From contig NW_020169319.1 in assembly GCF_000988165.1 (NCBI RefSeq), positions 1 to 56,012 on the forward strand: a stretch of 56,012 nt of DNA. Direction: 5' to 3'. Below, one piece after another: positions 27,772 through 37,332 of this stretch. Position 1 is the first letter of the stretch. The number at the start of each line of letters is the position of its first letter. The position numbers and the translations under genes are program-made. Below the pieces are notes generated by a model, which was not told where the DNA came from, did not search any database, and saw only the letters and a program-made list of their open reading frames with translations. The stretch comes from Vairimorpha ceranae. Its lineage: Eukaryota; Microsporidia; Nosematidae.

Positions 27772-28038
27772 TTACATGCTTTTTAAATATCTATATTTCA
27801 GTAAATTTATTATTTCTGTTTTTAATAGTCTTTGTTGCTGTTTATTATCTTTAAATTTATCGTAGTAAGATTTTAGGTTTTTATTACGAAGATTGTAATC
27901 TTCTTTACATTTATATGTATTAAAGTGTAATAAATTTGTATTGTTTTTACTGGTAAGAATCTTACTCTTAGCATGCGTAGTTGTTAGATGACAGGCAAAG
28001 TAAAAAAATATCTTGTAACATTTTAGGGAATAAAACAT
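27772..28038 (-). CDS. Doubtful 88-codon ORF
   Basis: The product starts with a Phe/Cys-rich stretch that could be a short signal or membrane anchor (FYSLKCYKIFFYFACHL), then becomes Lys/Asn-rich. There is no CCC signal and no recognised domain. Composition is mildly coding-like. Treat as unproven. Confidence 0.25.
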   Translation of the reverse strand: MFYSLKCYKIFFYFACHLTTTHAKSKILTSKNNTNLLHFNTYKCKEDYNLRNKNLKSYYDKFKDNKQQQRLLKTEIINLLKYRYLKSM

Positions 28039-28192
28039 TAATAAATTTTTAAGATTATTTAATTTATCAAAAATTAATGTATAAAAAATGATAAATATTT
28101 AAAAAAAATAAAATAAAAATTTAAAAAACTTTTTTTATTCAATTTTTGAATTTTAAAAAACAAAAAATTCTAAGAACCAATTAATTAGCATT

Positions 28193-28340
28193 TCTAACGG
28201 GCTTTTGTGTACCATTTGTTATAAAAATTTTTTTAGCATTTAACTGTTCTTTTGTGTACCATTTGTTTTATAAAATTTATAAATAATTATATTTTTTAGC
28301 ATTTTTACTGTGCTACAGTGTACCATTTATTATATAAAAT
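28193..28340. repeat. Three imperfect tandem units
   Basis: Three spaced copies of TTTGTGTACCATTTGTT-type sequence, each preceded by AGCATTT-taac, begin near 28186, 28238 and 28300. The units are about 55-70 bp with AT-rich spacers of varying length. Confidence 0.7.
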
Positions 28341-28856
28341 TTATAAATAAAAATTTTTCTGTAAAATGTGAATGTAAAAAACAAGTAAAATATCTATAGC
28401 TATATATTCTTATTAAACATTTTTTTTAAATTAAATAAATGATAAATAAAACTATGTTACACTATGAGAATAAATATTATTATTTTAAAACTTAAATCAT
28501 TTTTAGTTAAATTAAATATCAATGTCGCGATGGATTCAACAAAGGTAAATATTTAATTAATTTACTCTTCGTAATTTAAGCCTACAATTTTTTAAAGTTC
28601 TTGTATGTTAGTTTCTAAAGGTAAAAAATTAAAGATCATAAAATAAATTTTTTTTTGGCACTATCATCAAATTTAAAATTTTAGTTGTAGTTAAAAAGTC
28701 TAAGTTCAACATGAAAATTATTAAAAAAAGATTGGTGTTTAATTGAATTTCTTATATAATAACAAATATGTGAATTAGTAATTCGTTGCTTTTTTATATT
28801 ATATTGCTTTTAAATAACTGTTTGTTTTTAAGAGAATGTTATTGTTATTATTCTCA

Positions 28857-28924
28857 TTTTTTTTTGAAAACTTTAATTTTAGTTCTCAACTTTTTTTTTG
28901 ATAACTTTAATTTTAGTTCTCAAC
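28857..28924. repeat. 34-bp tandem duplication
   Basis: Two adjacent copies of a T9-GA(A/T)AACTTTAATTTTAGTTCTCAAC unit differ at one base, so the duplication is recent. Confidence 0.9.
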
Positions 28925-29926
28925 TTTTTTACAATTTCTGTGTTAGTCAGTTATAATTGCAACTATTTCGTCTTAAGGCAAGATTTTTAAAATATTTTGA
29001 CATACTAAAAAAAATTATTACTGCTTTATATTAAATATACAATTTTTTATTTACTTATAAATAAACAATGAATGTACTTAATATCAAAATATTAAGCATA
29101 ACATAGCAATAATTGATGTTCATTACAAATAAACCAGCAGATTAAATTAAAAACAATTTAAACAAATTTTATAAAGTTGTTTATAGTTTAATACATGTAC
29201 CATTACGCGAATATTAATTTTTGAAGTTTTCTTTAATTTATTTTTCTATTATCTTACACATATTTACATATTTTTTTATTTTAAAAAATAAATACAAATC
29301 AATATTATTTTTTATATTTAATATTGTCACACATCAAGCCATTGACTGATATTTTACAATTAAATGATTGTAAAAACTCCGCCCAGGTTATTGTTTCTAT
29401 TTACAACCAAGAAGCTTTCTTACTGGTATAAAATATTCGTTTTAATGACTAGCTTTACAACAAATCAATTTACATCTTCTTTTAACAACTGCATGTTATC
29501 ATCTAGATATGGCACAAGTTATCATTGCCTTTTTTATAAAACGTAAAATTTATTAATATAAATATTAATTTTTAAGTTTATGTAACAAAATTATAAATCA
29601 TTTATTCTTATATAAAGATCTTTTTTGACTAGTATTTCTATATATATAAAGTTACAAGACTTAACTACTTTTTAATGCTTATTGTACATTAAATTTTTTT
29701 GTCTTGTTTATTGAATTTAAGGTTATTTCTGTGTGAAATTTTTTACTAAATTTTAAAAAACGTAACAAAACATTATCTTATCTTTTTGTATTTTAAATGA
29801 CATTAGTAAGCTTTGTAGAAGACAATCACGATAGTAACTTTAAGCGGTAATTTTAAACACACAATTATTGTACAATCTATAAAAATAAAGAGTAAAAATA
29901 TTTCTCAATATTTCTATGCTACCTTG

Positions 29927-30058
29927 TAAATTTTATATTTAATATATAAACTTATTCTTCTTATAAATTAGTAGAACATTAAATTCTCCTGTAAATTATA
30001 TAGCATTAAATTTTATATTTAAAATATAAACTTATTCTTCTTATAAATTAGTAGAACA
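29927..30058. repeat. 52-bp direct repeat, two copies
   Basis: Copies at 29927-29978 and 30007-30058 share TATAAACTTATTCTTCTTAT then AAATTAGTAGAACA and differ at one or two bases. The 80-bp spacing places both in the upstream region of BDF1. Confidence 0.9.
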
Positions 30059-30248
30059 ATGATTGTTTAAATACATTTTTACTACACAAATTTTAATATA
30101 TATTTTAACAGTTAACTACTAATACAAATAAAATCAAAATAAATTATTTACTTATTCTACTACAAATAAGAAATATATTAATTTACCTTTTTTAACATTA
30201 TTTAGAATAGTTTACTAATTTTTATTTTTAAATTTTTTACCCCTCCTT

Positions 30249-31355
30249 ATGCAAGATTTAGACACTTCGCTTTTAGAGCATCAGATGAAATACTGTGGAC
30301 AGATACTTCAGAAATTAAAACGTAATCAAAATGCCTTTCCTTTTCTTGAACCTGTTGATCCCATTAAATATGGTATTCCTGACTACCCTTTAAAAATTAA
30401 GTATCCTATGGATCTTTCTACTGTAAAAAAGAAGTTAGACAGTAAGGTGTATAATACTCCTGAGATGTTTGATTCTGATATAAAATTAATGTTTAATAAC
30501 TGTTATACATACAATCATCCTTCTTCTGATGTTTATCTTCTTGGTAAGAAGCTTGAAGAATACTATGACGAGTTATTTGCACTACTTCCCATGGAAATTT
30601 CTAAAAAGAGAAAGAGGCCTGAAATGTCTTTAGAAAGATCTAAACAAGTAAAACGTACTATAAGAAGTGGTGATACAATGAAAATAGATGATTATGAGTT
30701 CTGTATAGAAGTATTAAATGAAATATTAAAATCTAAATATAAAGGGTTTGTATGGCCTTTTTTAGAACCAGTGGATGAAAATTTACTACCACAATATTAC
30801 GAGATAATAAAAAATCCTATGGATTTAAAAAGTATAAAAGATAAATTAGATCTTAAATCTTATAAAGGGGTAGATGAGTTTAGTAATGATTTAAGATTAA
30901 TAACAGAAAACTGTCATAAATTTAATGATCAAGGATCAGATGTTTACAGATGTGGAACAGAGTTAAATGAACTAGTAAATTCTTTATTAGCGAATTATGA
31001 ACCAAAAGATCTAAAAGGAAGGATATTAGAATTAAAAAAGAAGATAGTACAGTATACTAAAGAAGTTAAAGCATTAGAAAGTAAGTTAAGAGATAAAAAT
31101 GATGGATCACCTGTTACAGTAAAAAATTATAGTTTAAATGAAAGGATTGAACTTGGTAACAGAATATTAAATCTTAATAAAATACAAACTGATACAGTAG
31201 CTAAGATTATACAGAAATATAGTGCAGGAGAATATGTAGAGAATAATGAAATAGAAGTAGATTTAAGAATTCTTCCTGATAATGTATATGAAGAGATTGA
31301 TATGTATATATCTAATATTGAAATAGGATTAGAAGAGAATAATGAGGGGGTATAA
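30249..31355 (+). CDS. BDF1: BET double-bromodomain protein (BDF1)
   Basis: Bromodomain 1 spans about 12-100 (FPFLEPVDP shelf, YPMDLSTVKKKL, acetyl-lysine Asn at N89 in NNCYTYN). Bromodomain 2 spans about 148-245 (WPFLEPVD, NPMDLKSIKDKL, N226 in NCHKFN). A coiled coil follows at 255-285. The ET domain (about 294-356) has SLNERIELGNRILNL and a DLRILPDN end. This order defines BET proteins, which read acetylated histone H4 and bring TFIID and chromatin factors to promoters. At 368 residues it is much shorter than yeast Bdf1 (686), having lost linkers and tails. ACCCC lies upstream with TCCTT between it and the ATG. Confidence 0.95.
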   Translation: MQDLDTSLLEHQMKYCGQILQKLKRNQNAFPFLEPVDPIKYGIPDYPLKIKYPMDLSTVKKKLDSKVYNTPEMFDSDIKLMFNNCYTYNHPSSDVYLLGKKLEEYYDELFALLPMEISKKRKRPEMSLERSKQVKRTIRSGDTMKIDDYEFCIEVLNEILKSKYKGFVWPFLEPVDENLLPQYYEIIKNPMDLKSIKDKLDLKSYKGVDEFSNDLRLITENCHKFNDQGSDVYRCGTELNELVNSLLANYEPKDLKGRILELKKKIVQYTKEVKALESKLRDKNDGSPVTVKNYSLNERIELGNRILNLNKIQTDTVAKIIQKYSAGEYVENNEIEVDLRILPDNVYEEIDMYISNIEIGLEENNEGV

Positions 31356-31507
31356 AAAATAAAGGTATTTTATGTTTAAAAATATAATTTTATAAAATTA
31401 ATTTGTGTTTAAAAAAACAATAATAAACCAATATCTTACACGCCATCTTTAATTATACTTCTAGTAATTTTTATATCTATATCACACTTTTTATTTTTCT
31501 ACCCCAA

Positions 31508-31837
31508 ATGTCCATCTTTCCTGCATACATTCCTTCTAAAGCACGCGCATGTAAATTTTGTTCACACATCGCATCACAATCAAATTTCAAATCTAAAGGA
31601 TGTCAAAACTGTGTATCAATAAATAAAAAATCTAAATTTACATCTGGTAAGTTTAAAGGTCTTATTGGCCTTGTAGATCCAGAAAACAGTTGGGTTGCTA
31701 AATGGCAGAGGATATCTAAATGTAAACCAGGTTTGTATGCAATGACAGTTGAAGGGGATGTGGATGAAGAAACAGTTATTGAATATGAGAAATCTGGTGA
31801 AGTGTACATTGATAGAAATGAATCATTTAAATTGTAA
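31508..31837 (+). CDS. SPT4: Transcription elongation factor SPT4
   Basis: The 109-residue protein has the Spt4 zinc finger (C15, C18, C32, C35; ACKFCSH...GCQNC). The core FKGLIGLVDPENSWVAKWQR is the highly conserved (F-G-I-l--P--SWVAKWQRI) segment. GLYAMTVEGD follows. Spt4 binds the NGN domain of Spt5 to form DSIF, which stabilises elongating RNA polymerase II. Size and domain layout match the family. TACCCC lies 2 bases from the ATG. It follows BDF1 by 152 bp on the same strand. Confidence 0.97.
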   Translation: MSIFPAYIPSKARACKFCSHIASQSNFKSKGCQNCVSINKKSKFTSGKFKGLIGLVDPENSWVAKWQRISKCKPGLYAMTVEGDVDEETVIEYEKSGEVYIDRNESFKL

Positions 31838-32168
31838 TAAATTATAAAACTATTAACTAATTACAGTTACTTATTATTTATTCCTTTTCTATTTAACGTA
31901 TTTACATAATTTTTTTAATTACCTTTCTTTATACAATTTTTTTTAATTATCTTTCTTTATAAAATCTTTTTTAAAACCTTTCTTTTATTCAATCTTTCTT
32001 TTACCACACTCTTTTTTTAAATACCTTTCTTTTATTCAATCTTTCTTTTACCGCACTTCTTTACCGCACTCCTTTACTACACTTCTCTACCACACTCCTT
32101 TACCACACTCCTTTACCACACTCCTTTACCACACTCCTTTAAGTAGTTTTTAAAAACTAACCCCTTTT
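31838..32168. repeat. Pyrimidine-rich tandem repeats before the 32169 gene
   Basis: The plus strand is almost pure T/C/A from 31890 to 32145. There are two copies of an approximately 50-bp ACCTTTCTTTTATTCAATC-type unit. Then come four exact 13-bp units, TACCACACTCCTT, starting at 32088, 32101, 32114 and 32127. The array ends about 30 bp from the next start codon, and its strand asymmetry could favour unusual structure or factor binding. Confidence 0.85.
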
Positions 32169-32564
32169 ATGGATCCTATACTTCTAGATGATGTGAATGA
32201 TGTCCTTAAACGCGAAAAATTATTTAAAAAACATGCACTTAAACACCTTCAGTCACTCACTTTTTCTAAACCAGATATTTCTTACAAATCTGAATTGTTA
32301 AGAACACAAAAAGAATTAGATGATTTAGAGAAAGAATATGTAGATGTAGACAACAATAAGAAAATTCAAAAGAATGAGAAGAAAATACAAAAAGAAATAA
32401 AGAAAATAGATGAAGAATCAGAAGAAATAGAATATGAACCAGAATTGAGTAGAAAAGAAAGGAGAGCGAAAAATAAAAAGAAGTATCCTTCATTTTTAAC
32501 TAAAGGTAAAAAGAAACGAGAGATGAAATCGAGGAAGAAAGCAAGAAGGCGAAGGCGTAATTAA
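32169..32564 (+). CDS. Basic coiled-coil protein, unknown
   Basis: This 131-residue protein is not recognised. Residues 1-35 are mixed, 40-80 are a Lys/Glu-rich predicted coiled coil, and 90-131 are strongly basic, ending KKREMKSRKKARRRRRN. The basic tail and RKERRAKNKK resemble nucleolar or ribosome-assembly proteins, but that is inference from composition. The ATG follows ACCCC by 4 T, the same signal as its neighbours, so the gene is real with good confidence. Its function is open. Confidence 0.75.
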   Translation: MDPILLDDVNDVLKREKLFKKHALKHLQSLTFSKPDISYKSELLRTQKELDDLEKEYVDVDNNKKIQKNEKKIQKEIKKIDEESEEIEYEPELSRKERRAKNKKKYPSFLTKGKKKREMKSRKKARRRRRN

Positions 32565-33004
32565 ATTACATTTTAAAAATTTAAAGTTAATACTTTTTTA
32601 TAAATTAACAAAACTAGTGTAATTGATTTAAATTTTTAGTAGAAAAAAAATTTACATTTAGTTCTACTTATATGTTTATTATAGTTCTATTATGTTAATT
32701 AAATCTAGTTCTATATTATTAACTACATCTATTTCATTATATTAACTACACCTATTTCATTATATTAATTAAATCTATTCTATTATGTTAATTACATCTA
32801 TTTCATTATATTAATTAAATCTTGTTATATATTATTAACTACATCTAGTTCTATAATATTAACATCGGCTATAAGAAAGTAGTAATTTGCTTTCATGCTT
32901 ATTATTTTCTGTTTGATAATATACTTTAAAAAGTACAATAAGTAATTTATACTACAATTTTCAAATTTGGTCTTATACACAGCAAAAATGTTATTAATAT
33001 TTTG

Positions 33005-33050
33005 ATTTAAAGTTTTTGTACCGTAGAAGCTTTCTTAGATGATAATAAAT
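33005..33050 (+). repeat. Repeat C, copy 2
   Basis: This segment matches 27285-27330 over about 40 bp. Its 3' end runs into the first unit of the 107-bp tandem array. Confidence 0.65.
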
Positions 33051-33364
33051 CTATAATTTTTGCATAAAAAATGTCAAATATCTCAACAATAAATTTATAA
33101 CTTAACATAGTATATTTAAGTTAATATCTTATATATTTAATTAATATATATTAAATCTATAATTTTTGCATACACAAATGTCAAATATCTCAACAATAAA
33201 TTTATAACTTAACATAGTATATTTAAGTTAATATCTTATATATCTAATTAATATATATTAAATCTATAATTTTTGCATACACAAATGTCAAATATCTCAA
33301 CAATAAATTTATAACTTAAAATAGTATATTTAAGTTAGTATCTTATATATTTAATTAATATATA
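33048..33364. repeat. 106/107-bp tandem repeat, three copies
   Basis: Units start AATCTATAATTTTTGCATA at 33048, 33154 and 33261 and differ at only a few positions. The array ends 63 bp before the cyclin start, in its upstream region. The near identity suggests recent amplification or ongoing exchange. Confidence 0.92.
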
Positions 33365-33427
33365 ATTATCCAATAATATATGAAACTCCTTTATATTAAA
33401 ACATAATAATAATTAATTTCTACATTT

Positions 33428-33931
33428 ATGGATCATAAACTTAAATCTTTTATTTACACAAGTATACCTGATTATTATGTAGTAGAGAGAATATATAGCT
33501 TTGTTGTTAAAGCAAGGCTGTCTTTATGTATTTTATTTAATGCTAAATATATTTATGATAAATACACTACAAGACAAAATATTTATGATTATCCTTCTAC
33601 TGAACATTACAGTACATCCACTAATTATAAATGTAATGTAGAATACGATAGATATTTATTGTTTATCTGTTCTACTATTATTTCTTCTAAAATATATTTG
33701 GATTGTTCTTTTACAAATGATTCATGGACAGAGATATGTCACTTTCCTGTTCTCTACATTAATAAAGTGGAATATAAAATTCTTAAAGAATTGGATTATA
33801 ATGTATTTATGCCATATGAAAATTTAGAAATGCTTTATAGAGAATATGGGGAAAAATTAGAACTACACAATGAAGAAAAAAGGAAAAAGAGAACACTGCG
33901 AAGATTTCTTAATTTATTTATTTGTATGTAA
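33428..33931 (+). CDS. Pho80-type cyclin
   Basis: The 167-residue product matches the Pho80/PCL cyclin group. The segment DRYLLFICSTIISSKIYLDC corresponds to the -R-LLTAL-VASK--D motif, followed by SFTNDSWTEICHFPVLYINK and YKILKELDYNVF (normally LE--FL--L-Y-L-V). The group activates Pho85-type CDKs in phosphate, glycogen or cell-cycle control. It is short, mostly the cyclin box, with a basic C-terminus ending in a hydrophobic FLNLFICM. There is no CCC signal before the ATG; instead TTTCTACATTT precedes it. Partner kinase is unknown. Confidence 0.75.
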   Translation: MDHKLKSFIYTSIPDYYVVERIYSFVVKARLSLCILFNAKYIYDKYTTRQNIYDYPSTEHYSTSTNYKCNVEYDRYLLFICSTIISSKIYLDCSFTNDSWTEICHFPVLYINKVEYKILKELDYNVFMPYENLEMLYREYGEKLELHNEEKRKKRTLRRFLNLFICM

Positions 33932-34800
33932 TTTATAATTGATTATTTAATAAAAGTTATATATTAATATTTTATAAATAGAAAGAAATGTTTATATGTA
34001 AACAAAATGTATAAAATATTTTAAAGCTTAAAATTTATTTATAAAGACATTCTTAGATTTAAAAGAAATGTTTAGTTATAAAATATTCTTGTATTAAGCA
34101 TTAATGTGTTAAATTTATTGTTTTTATTTCTTGTAATAAAAATAAATGAAATTTTTAACAATTTAATCAATTATTTTTTATAAGAATATTTTATTTACAA
34201 AAAAGATTTTATATAATTTATTTAAATTTTCTTTTTATAAGAATTTTATTTACAATAATGTAACACTTTACTTAAATTTTCTTATAAAAATATTTTATCT
34301 AGAATAGTGATCTTTAGCATTCCAATTAAATTTTTATAAGAATATTTTAGCAAAATAGTGATCTTTAACACTTTAATTATATTTATTTTTTTATCTAAAA
34401 TAATGATCTTTAATATTTCAATTATTTTTTTATCTAAAATAATGTAACATTCCAATTATATTTATTTTTTTATCTAAAATAATGTAACATTTCAATTATA
34501 TTTATTTTTTTATCTAAAATAATGTAACATTTCAATTATATTTATTTTTTTATCTAAAATAATGATCTTTAATATTTCAATTATATTTTTATCTAAAAAA
34601 ATGATCTTTACACTTTAATTTAATTATATTTTTTCATTTAAAATAATTCTAAAGATACAAATCAAAAAGAATTTTTTATTAAATTCTTTATTTTTTTACA
34701 CACTTCATTTAATTAAATATCATTTTACTCTACAATTAAAAATATTTTTTTAATTTGCTATCCCTTTTGAAATTTAATGTTTTTTTAATTTAACCCTTCA
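33932..34800. other. AT-rich intergenic with 40-bp tandem repeats
   Basis: No gene. Looser TATAAGAATATTTTA-type repeats lie at 34160-34350, followed by the regular array at 34373-34620. Confidence 0.65.
34373..34620. repeat. About 40-bp tandem repeat, five to six units
   Basis: Units of AATTATATTTATTTTTTTAT followed by CTAAAATAATGTAACATTTC repeat, with variants in which TGATCTTTAATATTTC replaces the end. Copies near 34445, 34490 and 34535 are almost identical. Confidence 0.88.
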
Positions 34801-35418
34801 ATGAATGAAGACACTATTCTAGAAAAGTCTGTAGTAAACAAATTCTTTAAAAATATTAAACAAAGGTCATTAAATAATATCTGTACAGATTGTAGTAAAT
34901 GTTCTCCTATATGGGTATCTTTAACCTACTCATTTTTTATATGTTCAGATTGTGCTGTTAGACACAGACAAATGGGTGTAAAAAAGAGTGTAGTGAAATC
35001 TACACTTCTTGACAAGTGGAAAGTTGGGGAATTAAGACGTGTATGGGTAGGAGGAAATAAAAATAAACATAAGCTTAGTGATAATAGAGATATTTTTGTA
35101 AAATACAAAGATGCTGATTTTCTAGTTGAAGAATTAGATGTGCTGGTAGAAGAAAGCATAGATAAAGATAAATATGATTTTTTAAATATTGAGGAATTAA
35201 AAAATAATATTGTTATAGGAGAAATTAAGGAGGAGCCTCTTCCTAAATTTGGTGATGAGTGTGAGCAAGTTACTAAAAAAACAGAAAGTAGTAAAAAGAT
35301 GGAGAGTAGAAAAACAGAAAATGTATGTATTATTAGAAAGAAAAATATACCAATTTTAAGTAAAAATAAAAAATTTGTGATTGAAGATGAAAGCAGGCTT
35401 GGATTTATAACTAAATAA
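34801..35418 (+). CDS. ArfGAP-domain protein (GCS1/GLO3 type)
   Basis: The N-terminal zinc finger has the ArfGAP pattern C28-x2-C31-x16-C48-x2-C51 within ICTDCSKC...FFICSDCAVRHRQMG. R56 matches the catalytic arginine. The KSTLLDKWKVGELRRVWVGGN segment completes the domain. ArfGAPs stimulate GTP hydrolysis by Arf and control COPI vesicle coats at the Golgi. The VGGN ending and the LRR before it lean to Glo3/ArfGAP2-3, but Gcs1 is possible. The remaining 130 residues are Lys/Glu-rich with no amphipathic ALPS motif that I can see. The 205-residue length is short. The ATG follows AACCC. Confidence 0.87.
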   Translation: MNEDTILEKSVVNKFFKNIKQRSLNNICTDCSKCSPIWVSLTYSFFICSDCAVRHRQMGVKKSVVKSTLLDKWKVGELRRVWVGGNKNKHKLSDNRDIFVKYKDADFLVEELDVLVEESIDKDKYDFLNIEELKNNIVIGEIKEEPLPKFGDECEQVTKKTESSKKMESRKTENVCIIRKKNIPILSKNKKFVIEDESRLGFITK

Positions 35419-35545
35419 ATGGTATTAAAAATTATTAGATATTTATTGATATATTATAAAAAACAATATAAGTAAAATTTATTGTTTGTAACGTTTATCT
35501 TCATTATTTTTTTTAACATTATTTTTTTTTAAAATTTTTACCCCA

Positions 35546-35929
35546 ATGAAGCAGCTTTCAAATTTATGTAAGGCAATTAATAACGCATCACGAGCCGGTA
35601 AAAGACAGTTACTGTTACACGAAAGTAATAATATTACAAGAAATTTTTTGAAACAGATGCTAAAACACGGATACATCACTAAATACTCTTATGTAGATGA
35701 TAAGAGAAAAGGAAAAACAATTATTTGGTTAAATGGACGGCTTAATAAATGTGGTGCAATATGTCCTAACTACAAGGTAGAAACTGAGCATATTGAAAAT
35801 TATAGATCTCGCCTTCTACCAGCTAGACAGTTTGGACATGTTCTTTTTACTACTGAAAAAGGAATGCTTGATCATAACGAGTGTATAAGTAGTAATGTTG
35901 GAGGAAGTATTTTGGGATTTTTTTATTAA
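35546..35929 (+). CDS. RPS22: 40S ribosomal protein uS8 (RPS22/RPS15A)
   Basis: The 127-residue protein matches eukaryotic uS8 throughout. It has [32 protein letters not shown], the [15 protein letters not shown] block, [20 protein letters not shown]-like LDHNE and the invariant end GGSILGFFY. uS8 binds the central domain of 18S rRNA early in 40S assembly. TACCCC sits one base before the ATG. No intron is apparent. Confidence 0.97.
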   Translation: MKQLSNLCKAINNASRAGKRQLLLHESNNITRNFLKQMLKHGYITKYSYVDDKRKGKTIIWLNGRLNKCGAICPNYKVETEHIENYRSRLLPARQFGHVLFTTEKGMLDHNECISSNVGGSILGFFY

Positions 35930-36078
35930 ATTAAAAAGTTATTTATAAATCATAATTTATCAATACATTTTTATTCTTTTGTTTTGTTAAATTACTTAAT
36001 TCTACTGTTAACATTTTTATAATAGATGTTAATATTTATCACATTTTTTACATTTTTAAAAATTTTAATTTTTACCCC

Positions 36079-37332
36079 ATGGAAGTTTTAACAATCGAAA
36101 ACTGTCTTTTAAAAAATGACAGGGTAGATATTAAACTAGCTGAAGGTGGTATAGCTATAAAACACCAATCAGGTGAAATTCTTACAATTGAAAAATCTAA
36201 TATACGAGATATAGAAATGTTTAGAGGATCATTGGGTGTGAACTTAAGAATTTATGAGAACATTCCATACTTTATCAATGGTATTCCCGATAACTTCATT
36301 GATTCAATTATTAAGATTTGTAACGATGCGTACAAAATTAATTTGTATATGCGAGAACTCGAAATCACTAACGTAGGACGAGGAGACTTAACAGTGAACG
36401 GTAAAGGATTTATAGAGTTTTCTAATGAAAAAACGATTTTTGAAATTCCTATAAAAGATATTGACTGTATTGCTGATATTAGAAATGAATTGTCAGTTAA
36501 ATTGGATAATGTAGAAATAAGATTTGTAACTACAAAGGAAACTATTAATGAAATTAAAGATGCTTGTAATAGTAATATTGAAGATGATCTTGTCACTTTT
36601 GAAGCAATTACTATGGTCTATCCAAGGGGTAAAAATAACTTTATGTTGTATAAAGACTATTTTAGGATAATTGGATACAGCTATGATCATAAAATATACT
36701 ATAAAAATGTAAAGGATATATTTTTTTTAGAAAAAAATTATATCTCTGATCAAGACAAGTACATAGCGCTGTCCCTTGAAACACCCATAAGACAAGGTCT
36801 TACAAAATATTATTTGATAGTTTTATCTTTTGGAAATGAAGAAGTAGATGTAGACATAAATGATTCGAGACTTGAAAAGCGTTATAACGGGTTGTTAAGT
36901 GATGTTTTTATTGATATTTTTGAACATCTTGTCGAGGTAGATGCAATCACTTCTAAGTTTATAACATCGGATAAACGTAGAGGATTAAAATGTACTTATA
37001 AAGCGTATGAAGGGCAGATTTATCCTCTGGATGGCTGTCTTATATTTTTACCTAGATCTATAAAAATCAATATAAAAGATATTTTTAGTGTAGAATTTAG
37101 TAGAATTAATGTTAGTTCTTTACAGGCTAAAACATTTGATATGACTATTAGTGCTGAAACAAATTATACTTTTAATGGGTTGTATAAAGAAGATTTTGGT
37201 ATTCTTGAAAAATATTTTAATGAGAATAATGTAACAATAAGAAGTGAAGTGTTTGATGAGGTGATAAGTTCTGAAGAAAGTGAGGGATATGCAAGTGATG
37301 ATGATTTTATAGCTTCTGATGAAGAATATTAA
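36079..37332 (+). CDS. POB3: FACT complex subunit POB3/SSRP1
   Basis: This 417-residue protein has the double-PH architecture of Pob3/SSRP1. The middle domain carries FEAITMVYPRGK, YSYDHKIYYKNV, FFLEKN and SLETPIRQGLTKYYLIVLSF, which correspond to the conserved -PRG-Y-, F-YKI-Y- and L-PPI-QGQTRY-FLV motifs. A later GLKCTYKAYEGQIYPLDGCLIFLPR also matches. The tail (from about 395) is acidic (SSEESEGYASDDDF). There is no HMG box, as in fungal Pob3. FACT (Spt16-Pob3) reorganises nucleosomes during transcription and replication. TACCCC directly precedes the ATG. It is the last gene of the dense block. Confidence 0.95.
   Translation: MEVLTIENCLLKNDRVDIKLAEGGIAIKHQSGEILTIEKSNIRDIEMFRGSLGVNLRIYENIPYFINGIPDNFIDSIIKICNDAYKINLYMRELEITNVGRGDLTVNGKGFIEFSNEKTIFEIPIKDIDCIADIRNELSVKLDNVEIRFVTTKETINEIKDACNSNIEDDLVTFEAITMVYPRGKNNFMLYKDYFRIIGYSYDHKIYYKNVKDIFFLEKNYISDQDKYIALSLETPIRQGLTKYYLIVLSFGNEEVDVDINDSRLEKRYNGLLSDVFIDIFEHLVEVDAITSKFITSDKRRGLKCTYKAYEGQIYPLDGCLIFLPRSIKINIKDIFSVEFSRINVSSLQAKTFDMTISAETNYTFNGLYKEDFGILEKYFNENNVTIRSEVFDEVISSEESEGYASDDDFIASDEEY

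Larger units (their letters stand above)
26642..30248. other. 3.6-kb gene-free gap inside the gene block
   Basis: This is the longest gap in the conserved block. It holds a fragment of repeat A and repeat C (27225-27330), one doubtful ORF (27772-28038), three kinds of short tandem or direct repeats (28193-28340, 28857-28924, 29927-30058) and otherwise AT-rich sequence. No other RNA gene or transposase was recognised. Confidence 0.55.
32565..33427. other. Repeat-filled intergenic region
   Basis: Degenerate repeats of about 22-25 bp (TCTATTTCATTATATTAATT and variants) fill 32690-32870. Repeat C copy 2 follows at 33005, then a 107-bp tandem array at 33048-33364. No gene. Confidence 0.7.

Noticed and set aside
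28500..28560. Possible spliced gene near ATGTCGCGATGGATTCAAC
   Set aside because: GGTAAATATT looks like a donor site, but no acceptor, downstream exon or start signal supports it.
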